From: Debaryomyces hansenii CBS767
Taxonomy: Eukaryota; Ascomycota; Pichiomycetes; Serinales; Debaryomycetaceae
DNA: 64,000 nt
Direction: 5' to 3'
NCBI RefSeq assembly: GCF_000006445.2
Contig: NC_006046.2
Location: 558,001-622,000 of the forward strand
The position numbers and the translations under genes were made by a program. Under the pieces are notes generated by a model. That model had not been told where the DNA came from, did not search any database, and worked only from the letters and a program-made list of their open reading frames with translations. Below are positions 58,314 to 64,000 of the stretch, one piece after another. The first letter of the stretch is position 1. Each line of letters opens with the position of its first letter.

Positions 58314-60263
58314 ATGTATTATGGACGGAGGTATTTGAGAGTTGCGTTAGCGGCGTCGGCAGTATCAGTCATTTTATTAGTGATATTTGTACTGGCGTCA
58401 AGGAAATATAGTTTTGATGCTTTTGGTTATAATTCGAGCCAACTGGTTAACCCTACATTCAATTCGAAAACCAAAGGAAGTTCGTTCTTGAGTAAAATAA
58501 GCTCGTTGTATTCAAAGGATGGTGATAAGCAGATGTTGATAGACAAGTTTCCCCTTGATACTTCGTTGACAGACAACGCGTTGTATTCGATGATGAAAAT
58601 GAAAACATACAGTGACCCGGCTCCTTATGTGTTGGGCAAACCTACAGACTTCGAGATCACGGAAGAGGATATGTGCAAGCGGTTGGAATACGCGTCTGAG
58701 TTTGAAGTCAGCAAACAAATGTATCTTAATGCCGACTACGAAAAGGTCCAAAAGGCGTTAAAGGCGAGCCTGGAGTACAGCAAGTTGATCGAACAGGCCA
58801 ACAAGCAGTTCAAACCTACTATTCCGGTGGAACACCGGTGGTTTAGATTTGGAGGTGCTTCGGTGTGGTTACCGCAATACGAACTTCATTACATGGTCAG
58901 CAGGGTTCTCTACACCCCATCAGGTATACCGAACAAGTCGTTTGTGAGTTTCCTTTATATTCAGTTGTTTGATAAAAATTGGGTAGAAATGGACGAGACC
59001 ACCTTGACTGTCCCATACGAGAAGAAAATCATGAAGAGTGTGACCAACGCCGATGGTTCGGTTACGGAAGCTCTTCTTGAAACCAAGTTGGGATCGAGAG
59101 AAATCACGTATCCAAGCTTCTTACCGATCTCTTTTGATGTTCAAATGCAAGTGCCAAGTGGAAAGTACTACTTTGGTCCTGAAGACCCTAGAATTTTATT
59201 GAGAAAGAATTCGTTGGGATTCGAGGAGCCATTAATCGTGTTCAACATGAAAAATAACGTGTTAGCTAAACGTCTTATGTACTTGTATCTTCCATTTTCG
59301 AACCACTTACAATATTTAAAGAAGAGATCGGAACCATATGCGTACGTCGAGAAGAATTGGACTCCTTTCATCAGCAAAGCAACCCCCGAAAAGGTTAACT
59401 TCATTTACTCCATCGACCCATTGGAAGTGCTCACTTGTGACGTTCAAACGGCCACTTGTGATTTCTTGCAGAAGGCACTGAAGGAGGACTTCAATTATGT
59501 TGGGCCGTTGAGAGGGGGTACTCAATTAGTTCATTTACCATTCGACGACCTCATGCCAGACCACATTTTAGACAAATTTAAGTTGCCTAAAAACAGAAAA
59601 ATTTATATAGGTTGGGCTAGAGCGCATCTCAACAAATGTGGCTGTGGTGAGTCGATGTACAGACCTAACATGGTTATCTTGGTTGAAGACTTCAATCCCG
59701 AAGAAAACAGGTTCTACTACAAATTAAGTGACGTTTCCGAATACATTGATTTCAATGCCCATGTGCCTCCTTGGACCACCCCCAAGTTAGACGAAAATGG
59801 AAATTTGATTGAAGACACCTCCGTGAATGATTGTGCTGGTAGAAACGTCCTCATTCCAAATTCGATCGCATACTGGGAAATAGAATCCGTTGTCAAGGAC
59901 ACCACCCTGTACCTGCGTAAGTTCTTCGAAAGAATACCTACAGACGAGGAAATTATCGATTCTCATGCTCACAAAGTTACCAAGCACACCCCGAGAGACA
60001 CTGCAGCTGTAGGCGTTTCATTCAACGATTACATGGGTGTCACTTTGTCTGCTGCAGATAGTGATGTCAGTATCGTTCATATAAGGGGCTTGTTGAATTA
60101 CATATTGCATTTGCCCTCGTTGTTCGATGAATCTACGATGGTCTTGGGCATTTCAAAATTCCAACCTAGGGGTTATGATGTGAATAATAGGTGTGCCATG
60201 TCTGCCAGTAGAAGATACTGTATTAGTTATGCAGAGAGCCATGGAGGTGTGACTAACTACTAG
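58314..60263 (+). CDS. Beta-1,2-mannosyltransferase, BMT family (GT91)
   Basis: This is a 649-residue type II Golgi protein. A short cytosolic tail and one signal-anchor (about 9-28) precede a luminal catalytic domain. Blocks typical of the Candida BMT/RHD1 family are present: G-P-E-D-P-R-I (around 287-293), H-R-W-F-R-F-G-G, G-P-L-R-G-G-T-Q-L-V-H, W-A-R-A-H-L-N-K-C-G-C-G and H-I-R-G-L-L-N-Y. BMT proteins add beta-1,2-linked mannose to phosphopeptidomannan or phospholipomannan of the cell wall. S. cerevisiae has no homologue. Which of several BMT paralogues this represents cannot be told from the sequence. Confidence 0.88.
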   Translation: MYYGRRYLRVALAASAVSVILLVIFVLASRKYSFDAFGYNSSQLVNPTFNSKTKGSSFLSKISSLYSKDGDKQMLIDKFPLDTSLTDNALYSMMKMKTYSDPAPYVLGKPTDFEITEEDMCKRLEYASEFEVSKQMYLNADYEKVQKALKASLEYSKLIEQANKQFKPTIPVEHRWFRFGGASVWLPQYELHYMVSRVLYTPSGIPNKSFVSFLYIQLFDKNWVEMDETTLTVPYEKKIMKSVTNADGSVTEALLETKLGSREITYPSFLPISFDVQMQVPSGKYYFGPEDPRILLRKNSLGFEEPLIVFNMKNNVLAKRLMYLYLPFSNHLQYLKKRSEPYAYVEKNWTPFISKATPEKVNFIYSIDPLEVLTCDVQTATCDFLQKALKEDFNYVGPLRGGTQLVHLPFDDLMPDHILDKFKLPKNRKIYIGWARAHLNKCGCGESMYRPNMVILVEDFNPEENRFYYKLSDVSEYIDFNAHVPPWTTPKLDENGNLIEDTSVNDCAGRNVLIPNSIAYWEIESVVKDTTLYLRKFFERIPTDEEIIDSHAHKVTKHTPRDTAAVGVSFNDYMGVTLSAADSDVSIVHIRGLLNYILHLPSLFDESTMVLGISKFQPRGYDVNNRCAMSASRRYCISYAESHGGVTNY

Positions 60264-60771
60264 TTTATCTTCATATTTGCCGTTACGACAAATTTCAGTA
60301 CAAACACAGCCATGGCATTAAATTTTAATAGCTGTAACTATATTCATTGCTAGCACATCCAAACTCATTGTGCTTTTCCTATAGTGTCTGTAGACTTCTG
60401 CTGAGTTGTTCACCATGGGATTGCAAGCTACATACCAATCATAATATATTAGGTCTACATTCTTTTCCATACGGTTCATACATTATATATATATTTATAT
60501 ATATATATTCATTTATTAATATTATTCATTATAGCGTATTCATTACTGCGTGCTCATTACTGGAACATCAACTATAGTACCGTACGGCGCAATCAATTTT
60601 TCGCGTTACCTTCAATAACCGAGATTAAGTCTCATTGCTATGAGAATAAAGCTGCAAAAAAAAAAGTCGGTAATTGAAAAATTTCATTAGCATAATTATA
60701 TAAATAACCAATTATTCACACCAAAATGGTTTGGTTTGTAAGAAAAAAATCATTTATAATCATTCATAGGT
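60264..60771. other. Upstream region of the DHA1 transporter
   Basis: This 508-bp AT-rich region contains alternating TA runs near 60485-60510 and a TATATAAA box at 60697-60704, 68-75 bp before the ATG. No recognisable drug-response (PDRE) element is seen. Confidence 0.5.
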
Positions 60772-60788
60772 ATGCCAGATACCTCTAG
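60726..60788 (+). promoter_or_regulatory. Upstream ORF overlapping the DHA1 transporter start
   Basis: A 20-codon ORF begins at 60726 in another frame and stops at 60788, past the main ATG at 60772. Its ATG is only about 22 bp after the TATA box, so the transcript may start downstream of it and the ORF may be irrelevant. Confidence 0.25.
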
Positions 60789-62703
60789 TATAAAAGATGA
60801 GTTAAATAGACAATCGTGGAATGAGTTGTCTGCATCTTCATCCAGTAGAACCGAAACACCTGTTGCATTTACCGGATATAATGACTCTACTATTGAAGGA
60901 GAGAAAGAGTCTAGGAGAGGATCAGTTTCTTCTGTTAATAAATCTTTAGACATAGTAAGACGTAGTTTTACTGGACAGTCGATAACGACAGTAGGATCGG
61001 CCAATTATTCGACGCGGGAGATCTTTGGGGAAATGGATAGCGATGAGATCGACTTGCAAAGATGCCAGACCAAAAAGTCGATTTTGGACGAGTTGGTCCA
61101 TAGAACACAGGAATTAGAGGAAGGTTATAACCGATCGGCCTACTATGAGAAAAGAGATGACTTGGAAAGCCAGTATGAGGAATTACCCGAGATGGCAGTG
61201 CCGGTAGAAAATAACGGAGACGAATTCCAGGACATTGACCCCGAGTTGATTACGTGGGACGGACATGACGACCCAGAAGATCCTAGGAACTGGAATATTG
61301 GGGTCAAGATGTACCTTGTTGCATTTGTGTCTATTTATACCTTGGTGTCGCCGATGTCATCTTCGATGCCATCACCTGCAATCGACACCATTTCCGATGA
61401 GTTTGGAATTACCTCGTCGGTTGTTGCATCAATGATTATATCAATCCAAATTCTTGCATGGGCAGTGGGGCCATTGCTTATAGCACCATTGAGCGAAAAT
61501 GACAATTTTGGCAGAAAAATAGTCCTCGACATTTCGATCTGGATGTCTTTCTTCTTCAATATAGGTTGTGCGTTTTCAAAAACCACGACCCAAATGATGG
61601 TATGTAGGTTCGTTGGAGGATTATTTGGTTCGTCACCCATTAATATCGGAGCCGGAGTCATATCTGACTTATTCGATGCCAAATCCAGAAACTTTGCGCT
61701 TGCTGGTTTTTCGCTTGCACCGTTATTAGGGCCGGTTATTGCGCCAGTTATGGCAGGGTTCATTAGTGACCATATGCAATGGAGGTGGATTTTTTACGTA
61801 TTGAGCATCTTTAACGGGGTGGTTGCAATCCTGGGCACTCTATTTTATAAAGAAACCTATGCGCCAGCTTTATTAAAACGGAAAGCTAAGCAGTTGCGAA
61901 AACAAACGGGCAATTACAATTTGCATACTATCTACGAAATTACCAACGGAGAAACTTTCTGGGGTAAAATGTATGTCACAATGTCAAGACCATTGAAGTT
62001 GTTAGTTTCTCACCCAATGATTATGGGATTGGGTTCATTCATGGCATTCACTTACGGTTTTATGTATCTCATGATTGTCACATATCCAACCATTTATGGT
62101 GACAGTTATGGTTTTAGCAAGAGCATTACAGGATTAATGTATATTCCAATGGGTATCGGCTTCGTCTTGGGGGTTATGTTTTGGACCGTTATGATCGACA
62201 AGGTTTATCGTAATCTAACCAAAAAGAATGGCGGTGTTCCCAAACCCGAATTCAAATTGCCATGCCTTTGTACCTCTGGTATTGGTATTGCAATTGGTTT
62301 ATTTTGGTACGGCTGGTCGGTCCAAAATCAATTGCATTGGATTATGCCTTCGATAGGTTCAGCTATATTTGCCTTCTCATTTATTGCCGTTTTCCAAACG
62401 ATCCAGAACTATCTTATTGACATGAATAGCTTTACTGCTGCGTCTTCTGTTGCTGCTGCTGCTGTATTTAGGTCAATCCTTGGCTTCATCATGCCATTAG
62501 TCGCTCAGCCTATGTATAAGAAATTGACCTATGGATGGGGTAATACTATGTTTGGTTTCATTGCTTTATTGTTAGGAATACCCTTCCCGATTTTCTGTTA
62601 TATGTATGGTGAAAAGCTTAGAAACTGGGCCAACAAAAGATTCGAATTACAACAACTCAAAAGAGACCAAAAAAACTTAGAGAAGTTAAGAAAACAAATT
62701 TAA
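60772..62703 (+). CDS. Major-facilitator drug:H+ antiporter, DHA1 (12-TM) family
   Basis: This is a 643-residue plasma-membrane exporter. An acidic, Ser-rich cytosolic N-terminus (about 1-175) ends in the fungal DHA1 signature W-D-G-H-D-D-P-E-D-P-R-N-W. Twelve transmembrane helices follow (about 180-620), with a central loop rich in Lys near 360-400. The family motif L-G-P-V-I-A-P (around 322-328) and the E-N-D-N-F-G-R-K loop after helix 2 are present. Relatives in Candida include the Nag3/Nag4/Tmp-type and polyamine/drug exporters. The substrate cannot be deduced. The sequence is intact with a basic C-terminal tail. Confidence 0.88.
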   Translation: MPDTSSIKDELNRQSWNELSASSSSRTETPVAFTGYNDSTIEGEKESRRGSVSSVNKSLDIVRRSFTGQSITTVGSANYSTREIFGEMDSDEIDLQRCQTKKSILDELVHRTQELEEGYNRSAYYEKRDDLESQYEELPEMAVPVENNGDEFQDIDPELITWDGHDDPEDPRNWNIGVKMYLVAFVSIYTLVSPMSSSMPSPAIDTISDEFGITSSVVASMIISIQILAWAVGPLLIAPLSENDNFGRKIVLDISIWMSFFFNIGCAFSKTTTQMMVCRFVGGLFGSSPINIGAGVISDLFDAKSRNFALAGFSLAPLLGPVIAPVMAGFISDHMQWRWIFYVLSIFNGVVAILGTLFYKETYAPALLKRKAKQLRKQTGNYNLHTIYEITNGETFWGKMYVTMSRPLKLLVSHPMIMGLGSFMAFTYGFMYLMIVTYPTIYGDSYGFSKSITGLMYIPMGIGFVLGVMFWTVMIDKVYRNLTKKNGGVPKPEFKLPCLCTSGIGIAIGLFWYGWSVQNQLHWIMPSIGSAIFAFSFIAVFQTIQNYLIDMNSFTAASSVAAAAVFRSILGFIMPLVAQPMYKKLTYGWGNTMFGFIALLLGIPFPIFCYMYGEKLRNWANKRFELQQLKRDQKNLEKLRKQI

Positions 62704-62881
62704 TAACATTTATGAATAGACTATATAAACTAGATTAGACAAACATAGATTAGCATAATAAGTATTCATCTTAGAAATAATAGAAGCGTATTTTTACGCA
62801 AATCGCGCGATCTCGAAATATGATTATACAAGAATTACATCAAAGAAGTAAAACTAAATTCTCGGAGTATTATAGTCGTAA

Positions 62882-63439
62882 ATGGAACAAATACAACCGC
62901 TAACCCTAAAGACGTTAGAGGCTTTTCCTTTACCGAAGTATTTGGATTCGTTGCCAGTATCAATCATTGAGCAATTTATCCAACTGCACAGTTTAGTACG
63001 GGGGTATATCAAGCAATTACCAGCGTACCAGAAGTGGAATGAAACAATAATAGAGACATTAAACTGGCAAATAACCAATTTAAACGAAATTAGTAGCATA
63101 TTGAAGACATATAATGGTACTGGTACGTTAATAAAAGAGAAAATGGCGAAATTAAACTCGCTATACAGCGAATTTATCAACTTGGAAACGTACCAATATC
63201 AATTATTATCGTCTAACTTCAATCAAGAATTTTTAAAAAATAAGTTTCACAAGGTAATAGTTGAGAATGACCAAGAATCAAAGAAATTGGTGAAAGAATT
63301 CAAAGGAAGCAGTTCTGACGATTTTGAAAACCTGTTTAATAACTTAATCAAAGATTTTAGGTCGAGTCGAAAGACATACCATTTGCGGAAAGAAAAGCTA
63401 AATAGATGGAATGAAGAGAGAGTTAGTGGTTTCATATGA
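62882..63439 (+). CDS. SRN2: ESCRT-I subunit Srn2/Vps37-like
   Basis: This is a 185-residue protein with a Mod(r) domain over about 85-185. Its last helix contains Y-H-L-R-K-E-K-L-N-R (166-175), the most conserved stretch of Vps37, preceded by N-D-Q-E-S-K-K-L-V (129-137). Vps37/Srn2 forms the ESCRT-I stalk with Vps23 and Vps28 and acts in sorting ubiquitinated cargo to multivesicular endosomes. The length matches S. cerevisiae Srn2 (213). The N-terminal half is variable in the family. VPS36 (ESCRT-II) lies 46 kb away in this window, which I take as coincidence. Confidence 0.8.
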   Translation: MEQIQPLTLKTLEAFPLPKYLDSLPVSIIEQFIQLHSLVRGYIKQLPAYQKWNETIIETLNWQITNLNEISSILKTYNGTGTLIKEKMAKLNSLYSEFINLETYQYQLLSSNFNQEFLKNKFHKVIVENDQESKKLVKEFKGSSSDDFENLFNNLIKDFRSSRKTYHLRKEKLNRWNEERVSGFI

Positions 63440-63744
63440 TAAGTTCAAAATGGGCGTATAATATGATGTGACAATATTAATACGTTTTGCAGGTATGTGC
63501 AATTGTGGATAAACTAATTATGAATTGTCATACTCATTTTCACATTACTTTATTGTATGTAATATAATGGAACTATTTATTTGAATTTATCTCTTAAATA
63601 CGAAGGTAGACACGGAGGAAAACTTCAATATCTACAATTACATATACTTTATAATGAAGGATGTCTATTGAGAAAAACATATAGGAATTCATAGTGAAGG
63701 CTTAAGTTTCAAGCCATTATTTCGATGGGGAAAAGATAGGCACC
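63440..63744. other. Convergent 3' region
   Basis: This 305-bp AT-rich spacer lies between SRN2 (+) and a partial gene (-). It contains TATA/TTTATT-type polyadenylation-like sequence and nothing else that I recognise. Confidence 0.55.
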
Positions 63745-64000
63745 TTAAGCAGAATTCTTAACCTTTAACAGAATACATCCTTCTGGAGCTTCTTGGCCAA
63801 GGAAGTTCATTAAAGCATAACTATCTTTCGAGTATTGGTAAGGGTCGTTGACGTTCTTACATGCGAAGAAGCCTTCAGTAGTGCCATTAACCTTCAAGTA
63901 ATTATCGTTAAACTCAACCTTATATGGTTCGAGAACACCAATAATAGCAAAATCGCTGTATACTGAGAAAGAGTATGTGATTTCATCACTAATGTCAAAG
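63745..64000 (-). CDS. 3' end of an unrecognised, possibly secreted or cell-wall protein (truncated by window edge)
   Basis: Only the last 84 codons are inside the window, ending at TAA (63745-63747). The visible peptide is rich in Tyr, Phe, Asn and Ser, with a beta-strand-like pattern. It has two cysteines (F-A-C-K-N-V-N-D-P-Y and P-E-G-C-I), which could form a disulphide. Preferred codons suggest good expression. The fourth... residue pattern G-C-I-x-L-K-V uses CTG at x, so Ser is likely there. No GPI signal is present at the end. The composition resembles small secreted cell-wall proteins of Candida-type yeasts, but this is a guess until the upstream part is seen. Confidence 0.6.
   Translation of the reverse strand, partial: FDISDEITYSFSVYSDFAIIGVLEPYKVEFNDNYLKVNGTTEGFFACKNVNDPYQYSKDSYALMNFLGQEAPEGCILLKVKNSA

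Noticed and set aside
60737..60767. GTAAGA...TAG as a mini-intron before the DHA1 gene
   Set aside because: About 30 bp is too short for a yeast intron and there is no TACTAAC-like branchpoint.
14891..63439. VPS36 and SRN2 as an ESCRT gene cluster
   Set aside because: They are 46 kb apart with many unrelated genes between; coincidence is the simpler reading.

Overview
This window is a gene-dense stretch of a budding-yeast nuclear chromosome (Saccharomycotina), most likely from the CTG-Ser clade and close to Debaryomyces. The gene set is yeast-like throughout (SCH9, DNF1, MBP1, CLF1, MSL5, RUB1, DUR1,2). No gene needs an intron, and intergenic DNA is short and AT-rich. Three features point to the CTG-Ser clade: CTG codons fall where serine (or alanine) is expected (HTM1 codon 357, DUR1,2 codon 213), a beta-mannosyltransferase of the Candida BMT family is present, and a twin-CX9C respiratory complex I subunit is present, which S. 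cerevisiae lacks. The species is inferred, not proven.

Layout. 1-2.2 kb: a short tandem-repeat patch, MRPL24 (-) and a long intergenic region. 2.2-13.5 kb, all on +: SCH9, a SNF6-like gene, GPI13, HTM1 and a branched-chain aminotransferase with a perfect Gcn4 site. 13.6-16.9 kb: HYM1 (-) and VPS36 (+), divergent. 17-26 kb: the urea cluster, DUR3 (urea permease) followed by DUR1,2 (urea amidolyase), both on +. Four GATAAG sites lie before DUR3, and one GATAAG plus a GC-rich inverted repeat lie before DUR1,2. 26-29.5 kb: HAT1, a 1.28-kb intergenic region and a PIL1/LSP1 eisosome gene. 29.8-34.4 kb, on -: REC8 and a VPS70-like M28-family membrane protein that has lost its zinc ligands. 34.75 kb: tRNA-Thr(AGT). 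35-40.5 kb: CLF1, RUB1 (-), MTQ2, MSL5. 40.7 kb: tRNA-Glu(TTC). 41-51 kb: a complex I subunit (-), CFT2 (-), an AYT1/TRI101-like acyltransferase (+), DNF1 (-). 51.8-57.7 kb: EGD2, LNP1 (-), an unrecognised tail-anchored protein, MBP1. 58-64 kb: a BMT-family mannosyltransferase, a DHA1 drug/H+ antiporter, an SRN2/VPS37-like ESCRT-I subunit, and the 3' end of an unrecognised gene (-) cut by the window edge.

Most genes are unrelated housekeeping genes. The clear functional unit is DUR3 plus DUR1,2: urea is imported, then carboxylated and hydrolysed to ammonia and CO2, under a probable nitrogen-catabolite (GATA) control. Other points of interest are two tRNA genes with an upstream TATA element, tiny upstream ORFs before CLF1 and HTM1, a GC-rich element before REC8, and the pseudo-peptidase. 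I found no transposon, CRISPR array, centromere or clearly novel multi-gene system.
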